Of a stretch of DNA of 54,012 nucleotides, positions 1 through 8,368 are shown one piece after another. The stretch comes from UBA11475 sp045655805 (GTDB lineage: Bacteria > Bacillota > Clostridia > Christensenellales > Borkfalkiaceae). Both the position numbers and the translations under genes were made by a program. Location: positions 1-54,012 of the forward strand of contig JAZOPZ010000020.1 in assembly GCA_045655805.1 (NCBI GenBank), written 5' to 3'. Under the pieces are notes generated by a model. It made no database searches. It was given only the letters and a program-made list of their open reading frames with translations, and was not told the origin of the DNA. Position 1 is the stretch's first letter. Every line of letters begins with the position of its first letter.

Positions 1-141
1 TTTAGCCACAGGGCTAAAAATATAATTTTTTTAACTTAATCTTTTGTGGATAAGATAAAGCCCACTATATTTCGCTACTTGCGAAGTATAGTGGGCTACA
101 CTTTTGTGTTAAATTTTAATTCCCTTATAGGAACTGCCTAA
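1..141. repeat. Left copy of ~141-bp inverted intergenic repeat
   Basis: This stretch is the reverse complement of 53742-53882. Positions 59-141 match without a mismatch by eye, and 1-58 differ at about 8 positions with no gap. Inside are a small hairpin (TTTAGCC/GGCTAAA, 1-18) and a strong 39-nt hairpin at 59-97 (AGCCCACTATA paired with TATAGTGGGCT, inner stem TTCGC/GCGAA). It lies downstream of the leftward serine hydrolase gene, so the hairpin may also end its transcript. There is no coding capacity and no transposase. It is most likely a multicopy intergenic palindromic element. Confidence 0.9.
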
Positions 142-216
142 AGTACGACCTTTTTTATTGTTAAATTCTTCACCGACCGTTACTATCGAGATAAATGGTC
201 GTCAATGTTTTTAAAT

Positions 217-1695
217 TTATACTTTTTCACCTACTAAACTTCCTTGATATTCGTCCAAGAAGTTTTCAGCGGTTTTACTAAAGACTGCGTACACTTTTTC
301 GCCTTCAAAATGGAATTTTGCACTCATATTCCCAAAATATCTATCTATTATTTGTACGAATAACAACAACTCCTTTTCTCCAGTCCACGCCAAAGACACA
401 GCGTCATCATACATAAATCCGTCCATCGTATTCATCCCACCACGATCGTTTGAGTAGCCTAATTGTGGAAATTTCCCAAATACGTTGTGATTTATACCAA
501 ACGGAATTGTTTTTTGTCCTTGTGCATTGGTATAGCGCAATTCGCCAGTTTTTTCATCATTAAAAACAAACGAGAATTTAGTAATGCCCATCGGGTTATC
601 ACAGCACTCATAAATAGCGCCATTTAACAAGTCGCGAAACGGACTATCCTTTTGCCCACGTACATAACGAAGCGTCAATAAAGATAATAAGTCGTCTAAT
701 TCCTTTTGTGCCACTGTATTTTCCGGCAACGCCTGTTCCTGTATTTGATCTACGAACATATCTTCTAAATTAGTAAAGATTAACTCCCTAATCAACGACG
801 TACCTTGATTATCGCTAACACAAGAAAATATCAAATCTTTTTCAGGATAACAAATTGTTAACTGGTCTCCCATACCAACAAGCGCAAACCCATTTCCACA
901 CACTCGCCAAATTTGATATCCGTAGCCATGAAAATAACTTGAATAATGAGCATTTGCCCTATTATCAACAAGTGCAGAAGTAGCCATGCGTAGATATTTT
1001 TCGTTCATTAAGCGTTTACCATTCCAAACGCCGTAATTCATTAAAAACCTACCAAACGCAACCATATCACGAAGGGTACACACCATGGCCGAATCCCCCC
1101 ATGAGTCGCCGTTTGGAGTTTGTAATATAGTTGCCGTTTGAAATGCTCCCATTTCGTTAAATATTTTCTCTTTTAAATAATCTAAAAGTGTTTTACCCGA
1201 CAATTTTTCCACTAACGAACAAAGCACTTGAGAACCTGCACTATCGTACGCCCATATCGTACCAGATGGATGTGTCTCTCTTTTATCATTAAAATACAAA
1301 TGAGTTCTGTCACAATCGCCCGAATTAAACCACAATTTGCATTCTCCAATAGTCGTCATTGTGAGCATTTCCCTAATGGTCATTTTGTCTAAATACGGTA
1401 ATACTTCACTATCGATTTTTTCAGAAAAATACGAAATAATAGTATCATCTAAAGAAAGTTTTCCTTCTTCTTCCAAAAGTCCGATTGCAACTCCAACAAA
1501 ACTTTTAGTTTGCGAATACATTCTATGACAAAATTCTTGATGAAAAGGTTTCCAGTATGCTTCTGCAAAAATTTTATCGCCTTTCATAAAGATCATACCA
1601 TGTGGAGTCCCGCCGCGTTTTTCTATTTTTTTAATAAAATCAACTACGTTTTTTGAAGAAATGCCCGCTTGTTCGGGTGTGATTTTTTCAAACAT
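217..1695 (-). CDS. Beta-lactamase-family serine hydrolase
   Basis: A 492-aa protein of the class C beta-lactamase / penicillin-binding-protein-like esterase family. The SxxK nucleophile motif is S61-Q-T-K64 (context MYSQTKSF). The second motif is Y150-D-S152 (WAYDSAGSQ), where Y-x-N is more usual, and a Gly-rich GMGDQ near residue 275 stands for the third motif. There is no signal peptide or membrane segment, so it should be cytoplasmic. About 130 residues beyond the catalytic core form an extra C-terminal domain. The start is an ATG behind a GGGGATGG ribosome site. Such enzymes hydrolyse esters, amides or D-amino-acid peptides; the substrate cannot be read from sequence. It stands alone, next to a broken GH28 gene. 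Confidence 0.85.
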   Translation of the reverse strand: MFEKITPEQAGISSKNVVDFIKKIEKRGGTPHGMIFMKGDKIFAEAYWKPFHQEFCHRMYSQTKSFVGVAIGLLEEEGKLSLDDTIISYFSEKIDSEVLPYLDKMTIREMLTMTTIGECKLWFNSGDCDRTHLYFNDKRETHPSGTIWAYDSAGSQVLCSLVEKLSGKTLLDYLKEKIFNEMGAFQTATILQTPNGDSWGDSAMVCTLRDMVAFGRFLMNYGVWNGKRLMNEKYLRMATSALVDNRANAHYSSYFHGYGYQIWRVCGNGFALVGMGDQLTICYPEKDLIFSCVSDNQGTSLIRELIFTNLEDMFVDQIQEQALPENTVAQKELDDLLSLLTLRYVRGQKDSPFRDLLNGAIYECCDNPMGITKFSFVFNDEKTGELRYTNAQGQKTIPFGINHNVFGKFPQLGYSNDRGGMNTMDGFMYDDAVSLAWTGEKELLLFVQIIDRYFGNMSAKFHFEGEKVYAVFSKTAENFLDEYQGSLVGEKV

Positions 1696-1734
1696 AATAT
1701 ACCATCCCCATTATTTTATAATTTTATCAAACAA

Positions 1735-2349
1735 TTATAATAGGCATAAAATGCCTATCAAAAAATTAAAATAGTCTTTACGATGCCACAATTTATTTAT
1801 CGATTGACTTAACAAATTAATATTTTCTAGCACTAAATTTTTAACGTTTTTAATTTTAAATTCGTGCGTATCTTCCTTGCCTACAATCGTAATATTATAA
1901 AGAGATATGTCTTTTAAATGATATTCATCTTCATCTAAACCGTACATTTCTATACAATCCAACTTTTCTAGTTTACCATCTAAAAACGTCTTTACCCCAG
2001 TTAACTTTACATTTTTTAAACTAATTTTTTCAAATTTAGGTAACGTAGGCGCACTTTCTCCATCATTATTATACGGTAAATCGGTGTATATCGTAAAGGA
2101 ATTGAATACACAGTTATAGGGGGCTTTCGTTATATCTAAAAACTTTTTCTTTTTTTCTGTTTTTACAATAATCGATTGCCACTCATTTACATTTGAATTT
2201 TCATCAATAATAGAAATCGTAATCGCGTATTCAGTTTCTGGTTGCAAATTTTTAATGCGTTTTTTCGTTTTTCCGTGATTTTTTCCGTTTAACGTCATTA
2301 AAAATTCACCGTTTTCGGCAAACTCAAACTTGCGCTCCCACCAATTTGT
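1735..2349 (-). pseudogene. GH28 polygalacturonase remnant with internal deletion
   Basis: The longest ATG-initiated frame (1735-2298, 187 aa) joins two ends of a GH28 protein. The N-terminal part is a fibronectin-III-like domain (LNGK, then LQPETEYAI) running into LDITKAPYN, which in GH28 enzymes leads to the catalytic beta-helix. Here it jumps at once to residues typical of the extreme C-terminus (ISLKNVKLTG, LKDISLYNITI). Roughly 300 residues with the catalytic Asp residues are missing. The same frame continues upstream without an ATG to about 2349, where a stop closes it, so the true N-terminus is lost too. The last ~20 residues look like out-of-frame tail. Confidence is high that it is inactive, moderate on the family. 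Confidence 0.7.
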
Positions 2350-2483
2350 CTAAACATATATATAATAATCCTATTGTAGCGCTTTTTACTTTAATATTAT
2401 AATATAAAATAATTGACTTTTCAATAGGAAATATGCTAAATTATATTAAAATCATAGATATATTCTAAACTGTTGGAACTTTT

Positions 2484-3278
2484 ATGAACCTTATCGCAAT
2501 AGACAAAGCCACAAAAAAAGAACGCTATATGATGAGTTCGCTTCACTCGCATTCCCATTACGAAATTTATATTTTAACAGAAGGCGAACGCGACGTATTT
2601 TTTTACAACGCTTCATACACATTTCATGCGCCGGCTTGTATCATAATCCCACCGTTTATTATGCACAAAACGGAAGGTTTCGCTTACGAGCGATTTAATA
2701 TTAACGTATACCCTCAATATCTTAACGAAACTGAAAAAGAGTTGCTTTTTAAATACGCATTAAACCCTCTCACTTTTTCCAAACGAGACGGAGAAACGAT
2801 TTTACGTCTTTTAGATTTGTTTTTAGAACTGCATGAACACGACGACGAACTTTCTAAATATATGATTCGCTCGTTATTTGATTGTATTTTAACATTTATT
2901 TCGAAAAATTGCACAGTTTCTTCAAATAAACCTAATTCGGCAAAATTGCCCGTTATTCTTTTAAAAACACTTAAGTTTTTTCAAGAACATTATGCTGAAA
3001 AAATAACGCTTGATTCATTAGAAGAAAAATTTTTTGTTTCCAAAAAAACGATAATTTATAATTTTAAAAAATATTTAAACGAATCGCCAATTGATTATCT
3101 GTTGAAAATTCGACTAATGAAAGCTAAAAAATTATTGCTTGCTCAACAAAAATTGAGTATCGAAAAAATTGCAAATGCTTGTGGTTTTTCTTGCGCAAAT
3201 TACTTTACTGAATGTTTTAAAGATAAAGAAGGTCTTTCTCCCACGGCTTTCCGCAAACTCATTTTTCAAGAGAAATAA
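2484..3278 (+). CDS. AraC-family transcriptional regulator
   Basis: A 264-aa regulator. The N-terminal cupin-like sensor domain (residues ~1-110, His-rich HSHSHYEIYILTEG) would bind a sugar. The C-terminal double HTH (residues ~160-260) has the typical IEKIANACGFSCANYFTECFK and SPTAFRK segments. The first helix pair is less standard (LEEKFFVSKKTIIYNFKKY). It is divergent from the GH28 remnant and convergent with the esterase gene at 3377-5314, so its original target may have been the now broken GH28 gene or the esterase. It shares a bidirectional terminator with the esterase gene. The ATG is preceded only by a weak GGAA. Confidence 0.9.
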   Translation: MNLIAIDKATKKERYMMSSLHSHSHYEIYILTEGERDVFFYNASYTFHAPACIIIPPFIMHKTEGFAYERFNINVYPQYLNETEKELLFKYALNPLTFSKRDGETILRLLDLFLELHEHDDELSKYMIRSLFDCILTFISKNCTVSSNKPNSAKLPVILLKTLKFFQEHYAEKITLDSLEEKFFVSKKTIIYNFKKYLNESPIDYLLKIRLMKAKKLLLAQQKLSIEKIANACGFSCANYFTECFKDKEGLSPTAFRKLIFQEK

Positions 3279-3338
3279 TTTTGTTTGGCAAAAGTTACAA
3301 AATTGTGTTCATTTTTTAATTGCATATAAAAGCAAAAC

Positions 3339-3358
3339 CCCTATCAGTCTTGATAGGG
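3339..3358. terminator. Bidirectional intrinsic terminator
   Basis: Perfect 8-bp stem CCCTATCA/TGATAGGG with loop GTCT, followed by a T-rich tail on the plus strand and TTTTGCTTTT on the minus strand. It lies between the convergent araC gene and the esterase gene and can serve both. Confidence 0.85.
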
Positions 3359-3376
3359 ATTTTAATTATTAAGTTC

Positions 3377-5314
3377 TTATTTTGCTGTAATTTTCTTCTT
3401 ATAAACTATAAAACAAAGCCCTACTAACGCAAAAATAAGAGCGTAAACACATTCACTTTCAGTACTTAAAGCGCAAGAACTACCTATAGTTGAACTATCA
3501 TTATCAGTTGATGGAGCGTCTTCTTGTTCACCACCTGTAGTAGGAGCGTCAATACTTGGATCAACCACCAAGTCATAATCAGCATAAGTTTTTCCCGCAA
3601 AGTTTGCAGTTGTAGCATTTACTATGAGTGATTGAATTTCTTTTGCATCAACCGTAAAGGAAAAGTAACCGTCAGCATCAGCCGTTAAAGCTGTTCCATT
3701 ATATGAAACTTGACTTAAAACGTAGCCTTCATAATCGAAACTTGAAAGATATACCTTAAATCTAACTACTTCACCTACTTGATAGTTGCCTAAAATATTT
3801 TCCGAAAGTACTACTTTTTGTAAAGATGGTTCAATATTTACCGTTTGAATTGCCTTATATGAAATGTTTAAGTTAACGAATATCGTGTTGTATTGCGAAA
3901 GTTTACTTATTAAAATATCAGGAACTATTACACTACTTCCATCAGCGTAAAGACGATTATCAGTAGATTCATTACCCGTTTTACCAAGTTGATATGTAAC
4001 TTCTTTGATTTCGTACTTTTCACCAATATCCACCGATACGCTAACACTCGTAATTGCGTCATCAGTAAAAGTTTTATCAACAGTTACGGTAAATCCTTTA
4101 AGATTAAAAACGTCAGTGGTGTTAGTAGTTGAAAGACGAATCGCTGTTTGTCCGTTTATTTTTACCCAAAAGCCCTTTGCAAGTTCAGTTAAGTTTTCAT
4201 CATTATAAAACGAATACATGATAATTGCTGCACGGTTACCAATGTCAACCATATCGTCTGCGTTATAGTGCCACTCGTCCTCAGTATAAGACTCAGTACG
4301 GTCAAGCGATCCCATGCCGACAGTATTTGGTTCAATAATGTAACCAGCAGTTGACATAGTTACTACGTTTGGATCGTTTTCAGCAATTTTTCTTTGTTGA
4401 GCAATTACCGAATTTACGTAAGTACTACTTGACGTCCCGTTAAGCATCTCTGTTGCGCCACAATTTGACGGACATACTTCAGCAATAAGGAATTCAAGGT
4501 TGGTTGGGTCAGTTATTGCACAACCATCATTAGCGTTTTCGACTAAATCAGCAATATTAGTTACATCTCTTCTAAAATCTTTAATAAAACATTCAAAGCC
4601 TTCTTGATGTTTTGTATGCATACTGGCGTTACATTCAGCCTCACCTTGAGCCCAAAGCAATCCTTTAAGATTTATTTTGCTGTAACCTTTGTTATTAATT
4701 TTATTGAAAGCATCCCAAATAAAACCATCTGAATAATCATTCGCAGAAGTTCCAACAAACGATGAATAAAGGTCTTCACCCGTGATTGAAACGTCGTACT
4801 TTTCCTTATAAGACGGTGCGCACCAGTTACCACTATTACTACCTGGAATACCTATAATAGAAGAACCACCTAAAGCAAATTTAATAATTACTGCTTTTTT
4901 ATTGGTACCTTCGTAAAGTGGATCTAAAATCTCAGCCAAACCGAGTTCTGGTCCAATATGAACGTTATCGTATCCTAAACCTAATTTTACAGGAGACAAA
5001 TCCGTAAAAGTATTAAAATTTGCACGACCATAATACATAACGTTATTAAAACCTGTGTTATATTTTGCTATTCTTTCGTCAGTAATATCGTAACTAAAAT
5101 TGTAAGCAAAATCTTTAATAGTTGTGTCAAAAGCAGTTCTGTACGCACGAGTACTACCAGATGCGTTTGATTGACCTGCTATAAAATATACGTCAACCTC
5201 TGAAATAGTTTCAGCACTAGCGTTAACGACATCTTTTGACAATAACAAGTTGCCACAAACGATACTGGTTATCGCTACAATAAACGATAACACGAATGTT
5301 ATAAATTTTTTCAT
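3377..5314 (-). CDS. Secreted sialate O-acetylesterase-like SGNH esterase (SASA / CE6 type)
   Basis: A 645-aa exported esterase. A signal peptide covers residues ~1-34 (MKKFITFVLSF, cleavage near NASA). The catalytic domain opens with FIAGQSNASG (nucleophile Ser49), has LLWAQGEAE in the block III position, and ends with EDEWHYN, which supplies the acid and base of the triad. The family removes acetyl groups from sialic acid or xylan. Two beta-rich modules follow (~400-600), then a Thr/Ser/Asp-rich linker and a single C-terminal membrane helix with KKK, so the protein is probably membrane-anchored on the outside. No LPxTG is visible. The start chosen has GGAGGGG five bases upstream; an earlier in-frame ATG at 5359 has no such site. 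A sialidase and a sialate lyase gene lie upstream, which fits deacetylation of host sialoglycans. Confidence 0.85.
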   Translation of the reverse strand: MKKFITFVLSFIVAITSIVCGNLLLSKDVVNASAETISEVDVYFIAGQSNASGSTRAYRTAFDTTIKDFAYNFSYDITDERIAKYNTGFNNVMYYGRANFNTFTDLSPVKLGLGYDNVHIGPELGLAEILDPLYEGTNKKAVIIKFALGGSSIIGIPGSNSGNWCAPSYKEKYDVSITGEDLYSSFVGTSANDYSDGFIWDAFNKINNKGYSKINLKGLLWAQGEAECNASMHTKHQEGFECFIKDFRRDVTNIADLVENANDGCAITDPTNLEFLIAEVCPSNCGATEMLNGTSSSTYVNSVIAQQRKIAENDPNVVTMSTAGYIIEPNTVGMGSLDRTESYTEDEWHYNADDMVDIGNRAAIIMYSFYNDENLTELAKGFWVKINGQTAIRLSTTNTTDVFNLKGFTVTVDKTFTDDAITSVSVSVDIGEKYEIKEVTYQLGKTGNESTDNRLYADGSSVIVPDILISKLSQYNTIFVNLNISYKAIQTVNIEPSLQKVVLSENILGNYQVGEVVRFKVYLSSFDYEGYVLSQVSYNGTALTADADGYFSFTVDAKEIQSLIVNATTANFAGKTYADYDLVVDPSIDAPTTGGEQEDAPSTDNDSSTIGSSCALSTESECVYALIFALVGLCFIVYKKKITAK

Positions 5315-5343
5315 ATACCCCTCCAAATTCTCCAATATACTAA

Positions 5344-5372
5344 AGTATATAGTAAGCATTTATTTTTGTCAA
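5344..5372 (-). promoter_or_regulatory. Sigma-A promoter of the esterase gene
   Basis: On the minus strand TTGACA (5367-5372), 17-bp spacer, TATACT (5344-5349). The -10 box is half of a palindrome TATACT-TT-AGTATA, which could be an operator. Confidence 0.75.
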
Positions 5373-5374
5373 TT

Positions 5375-5566
5375 TTATTTTTCTTTAGCAGGAATACTTG
5401 GCAAAACTAAAGCGTTTTTATTCTCTAATGCCTCTCTTTTAAGAATACTTTTATAACGGTATCAATAGGATTTTTAAGTTTTGCAACATTTAACGGTATT
5501 AATAAACCACCGTCTTTTTTAGCATGTTCATTCCAAAAATCGCCTAATTTTATTGTTGTAAAAAAT
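5375..5566 (-). pseudogene. C-terminal gene fragment, frameshifted, unknown family
   Basis: The minus strand reads coding-like in two adjacent frames. One gives KLGDFWNEHAKKDGG...LKNPIDTVIKVF and ends in TAG. A one-base shift then continues as EALENKNALVLPSIPAKEK and ends in TAA at 5375. In-frame TGA TGA closes the upstream side. It sits between the terminator of the sialidase gene and the esterase promoter and has no start codon or ribosome site. It looks like the tail of a deleted gene. I do not recognise the family. Confidence 0.45.
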
Positions 5567-5576
5567 CATCATATAT

Positions 5577-5603
5577 AAAGGGACGGCTTCTAGCCGTCCC
5601 TTT
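5577..5603 (-). terminator. Intrinsic terminator after the sialidase gene
   Basis: Perfect 11-bp stem AAAGGGACGGC/GCCGTCCCTTT with a 5-nt loop, directly after the sialidase stop codon; the T-tract is short. Confidence 0.75.
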
Positions 5604-6556
5604 TATAAATCAATTACTTTTAATACTAGACCTTCAAAATTCCAACCACCTAATTCGCTTTCATACAAAACAAATATTTTATTGTTTTTTACAGTGATAT
5701 CTGAATACCCAGCCAAGTCAGCGACGTAAATCTCACGCAAAATAAATAAGTTTTTATCTAACAACTTTATAGTAAGATTGTGTCTTTTTTCAGTATTGGC
5801 GCAGTTTATATGGTAAACGGTATCGTCAAAATTGACCATACTACCTTGACAAACGGGGTCAGGAAAAGCGCTATTTAAAGACAGATTTTCCCAATCGCTA
5901 CAACCGTTTTTACTAAAAGCAAACGCCCTTTGTTTTTTGTCGGATTCGTTTCTTATAGATATTAAAACCTTGTTGTCAGAAGTTATTGCTAAAGCGCACT
6001 CGCTCGGATTAACTAAATAATCTTCACCGATAACTTCGCCAACCAACCAACTTTCACCACCATCACTTGAATAAATTGTTGCAATTTTTGACGGATGATT
6101 TGCAAACCTATCTTCTAAATTGTTTACGAACCATATAGGCATAATTATATTGCCATTATGATATATTCCGTGTCCTGGTCCTACTGCTATAACTGTATAA
6201 GGCATAGCCGTAACTATGATAGGTTTTTCTGGCGAAAAACTTTCACCACCGTCTAAACTTTTACAGTGATAAACGTCGTGGTAATTTTTACAATATACTA
6301 AATGAACGGCGTCGTCACATATGGTCAACGTAGGGTTATTCATAGTTTCACCCGAAGTTATTACTTTAACCGTACGCCAAGATTGACCATCGTTGGTACT
6401 TTTAATTATCTTAATATCAATGTGTCCCCAATCGGTGGAAGTTGGCTTACGACATTCGTAACAAGCGAGTAAGTCACCATTTTTCAGCGTTACGATTGAC
6501 GGAATTCTATAATAGCCGTTAATTGCGTCCGTTTTTTCAATAAATATAGCGTTAAC
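5603..6556 (-). CDS. Sialidase (BNR/Asp-box, GH33-like); start codon not found
   Basis: The reading frame is 317 codons. Near its beginning is the sialidase YRIPS motif (about codon 16-20). Asp-boxes follow: STNDGQSW (~53-60), SLDGGESF and SSDGGESW. An SIRNES segment may supply another active-site Arg and VLYESE fits the catalytic Tyr/Glu region. It would release terminal sialic acid. There is no signal peptide, so either it acts inside the cell or the N-terminus is lost. The first ATG in frame (6343) would remove the RIP arginine. Upstream of it the coding frame runs to GTT at 6556, next to an in-frame TAG, with no ATG, GTG or TTG. It abuts the stop of the lyase gene and was probably translationally coupled to it. 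It may be a pseudogene. Confidence 0.7.
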   Translation of the reverse strand, partial: VNAIFIEKTDAINGYYRIPSIVTLKNGDLLACYECRKPTSTDWGHIDIKIIKSTNDGQSWRTVKVITSGETMNNPTLTICDDAVHLVYCKNYHDVYHCKSLDGGESFSPEKPIIVTAMPYTVIAVGPGHGIYHNGNIIMPIWFVNNLEDRFANHPSKIATIYSSDGGESWLVGEVIGEDYLVNPSECALAITSDNKVLISIRNESDKKQRAFAFSKNGCSDWENLSLNSAFPDPVCQGSMVNFDDTVYHINCANTEKRHNLTIKLLDKNLFILREIYVADLAGYSDITVKNNKIFVLYESELGGWNFEGLVLKVIDL

Positions 6557-7431
6557 CTAATAGTGGAATAATTTTTTCAGAAATAAGTTTTTTATTTTCA
6601 GCAGAAACTTCGTCAAATGGACGACGACAACTACCAAAATCAAATCCTAATTGATTTAAAACTTCTTTTTCAGCAGGCATAACGCCAACTTTAATTAAAA
6701 CTTCAATAATTGCGTTTGCTTGCCCTTGAAGTTGAATTGCAGTTTCCTTGTCCCCCGACTTTAAGCAATCGAGCATTTTGACAAATTTTTCAGCCATAAA
6801 GTTAAATGTTGAACCAATTGCACCGTCAGCCCCCATAGCCATACCCGATAAAAACATTTCATCATAACCGTTATAAATAAGTTTGTTTGGAAATTCCCTT
6901 CTAACCCTTTCCATAGTGAAAAAATCGTTTGAAGTATATTTAATACCTATAAACTTATCGTCAGATAAAAAGTCAGACATTTCCTTAAATCCCATATTTA
7001 CGCCCGAAAGCGCAGGAATATGATATACGAGCATAGGTAGTTCTGATGCGTCGGCTAAACGATTGTAATAGCCTTTGATTTCATCAAAACTATACTTAAA
7101 AAACTTGGTGCAACGGAAGATACTGCGTCGTAACCAAGTATTTTGCTTTTTTTGCAAGAGTTATTGCGTCTCGTTCAGCCATACAGCCTATATGAGCAAT
7201 TAAAGTTGCATCTTTTGATGCTGATTTAACTACTTCCATAACTAATTCTCTTTCTTTGTTAGAAAGCAAACACGCCTCTGCCGTGCTACCACCAACGTAA
7301 AAACCTTTTACGCCTTTTTTCAAGTTGTATTCCACTAACTTTTCAAGTTCTTTTACGTTTACTTCATCATTGCTGTCAAACGGCGTTAAAAGCGCTGGAA
7401 ATATACCTTTAAATTTATCCATAATTACCAT
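6552..7431 (-). pseudogene. nanA: N-acetylneuraminate lyase with two frameshifts
   Basis: Two overlapping frames (7096-7431 and 6552-7157) together encode one lyase of the dihydrodipicolinate-synthase superfamily, about 293 residues. The N-terminal part has GIFPALLTPF and GGSTAEA. The C-terminal part has the Tyr in MLVYHIPALSG, the Schiff-base Lys in GIKYTS and the sialate-lyase block GYDEMFL...GADGAIGST. The link segment LGYDAVSSVAPS is present only in the third frame. Reading through needs one extra A near 7141-7153 and one extra T at the six-base run 7098-7103. Both changes are in homopolymers, so sequencing error is possible, but neighbouring genes are intact. The product normally splits sialic acid into ManNAc and pyruvate. 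The start could be ATG 7431 or 7422. Confidence 0.8.
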
Positions 7432-7476
7432 CTACATAAATAATAATACAATATTATAAAAAAATCTATAAAAATA

Positions 7477-7507
7477 TTGCTTATTTTTTTATTAAGGTTG
7501 CTATTTT
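7477..7507. promoter_or_regulatory. Possible AraC half-sites between nanA and araC
   Basis: TTGCTTATTT at 7477 and TTGCTATTTT at 7498 start exactly 21 bp apart (two helical turns) in the divergent nanA/araC region. The second copy overlaps the -35 box of the araC gene. The sequence is very AT-rich, so chance is not excluded. Confidence 0.35.
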
Positions 7508-7526
7508 ATAAATTTATTTGTATAAT
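7498..7526 (+). promoter_or_regulatory. Promoter of araC, giving a leaderless mRNA
   Basis: TTGCTA (7498-7503), 17-bp spacer, TATAAT (7521-7526). The ATG at 7533 is 7 nt after the last base of the -10 box, where transcription should start. No ribosome site is present. Confidence 0.65.
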
Positions 7527-7532
7527 TTAAAT

Positions 7533-8330
7533 ATGGAAAATAAACTTATTTATAAAGAAATTGGCAAAGATAAAATGTACAACACTTGGCACTCGTATCA
7601 AAGCGAAGTTATGCTTTTGTTTTGCTATAGTGACGGTGGTAATGTAGTTTCACACGAGAAAGTATTCCCACTCAATAAAAATAGTTTGTTTTTTGTTGGC
7701 GAAAACACATCACACTACACTATCCCCGATATCCCGTCAAAATACGAACGTAGTAAAATTTTTATTAAAAAAGACACTTTTAATATTTTGCTTGAATGTT
7801 TATCTGAAAGTGGTTTTAAAAGTTTATTCCAAAACAACACTCTTATAGGTGGACAGTTGTCCGAAGAAGATGCTAAAATTGTTGAAAATCTATTGATTGA
7901 TGCTAACAAACAAAGCGATACGGATATTTTTATTGCCATTTTATTGAGTGTCACAATAAGATTGCTATCGTATATCAAACAATTTTCTACTCAAAATGAA
8001 ACGCCTAAAACAAACGATAATATAGCAAAAGCAATAACTTTTATAAACGAAAGAATTCGCGATAAAATCACCATTGACGACATAGCAAACGCCTCTTATT
8101 TGAGCAAATATCACTTTTGTAGAAAATTCAAAGATGTTATCGGTGTAACGGTAATGGAATATTTGCTTTTAACTAGACTTTCGCTAGCAAAAAGTAAGTT
8201 AACTTCAACAAACTTGTCTATTACTGAAATAAGCGAAAGTCTAGGTTTTAGTAGTGTTTCGTATTTTTCAAATATATTTAAAAAACACTTTGGTGAAACC
8301 CCACTTGCATACAGAAAAAATAATAAATAA
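7533..8330 (+). CDS. AraC-family regulator beside the sialic-acid genes
   Basis: A 265-aa regulator with an N-terminal cupin-like sensor half and a C-terminal AraC DNA-binding domain (~residues 165-262: ITIDDIANASYLSKYHFCRKFK, then ITEISESLGFSSVSYFSNIFKK and TPLAYRK). It is divergent from nanA-sialidase and co-directional with the DUF6259 gene 38 bp downstream, so it is the likely regulator of both. The chosen start is the ATG at 7533; a TTG at 7518 lies upstream of the -10 box and cannot be in the transcript. With TATAAT ending 6 nt before the ATG the message should be leaderless. Confidence 0.88.
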   Translation: MENKLIYKEIGKDKMYNTWHSYQSEVMLLFCYSDGGNVVSHEKVFPLNKNSLFFVGENTSHYTIPDIPSKYERSKIFIKKDTFNILLECLSESGFKSLFQNNTLIGGQLSEEDAKIVENLLIDANKQSDTDIFIAILLSVTIRLLSYIKQFSTQNETPKTNDNIAKAITFINERIRDKITIDDIANASYLSKYHFCRKFKDVIGVTVMEYLLLTRLSLAKSKLTSTNLSITEISESLGFSSVSYFSNIFKKHFGETPLAYRKNNK

Positions 8331-8368
8331 TTTTGTCGACTATAATAAATAAAAAATCGAAGAATTTT

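Noticed and set aside
3377..3500. Sortase signal at the esterase C-terminus
   Set aside because: A helix and KKK tail are present but no LPxTG-like motif precedes them; plain membrane anchoring is enough.
6552..7431. Two separate genes for the two overlapping lyase frames
   Set aside because: They are consecutive parts of one lyase, and the missing link segment LGYDAVSSVAPS is present in the third frame.
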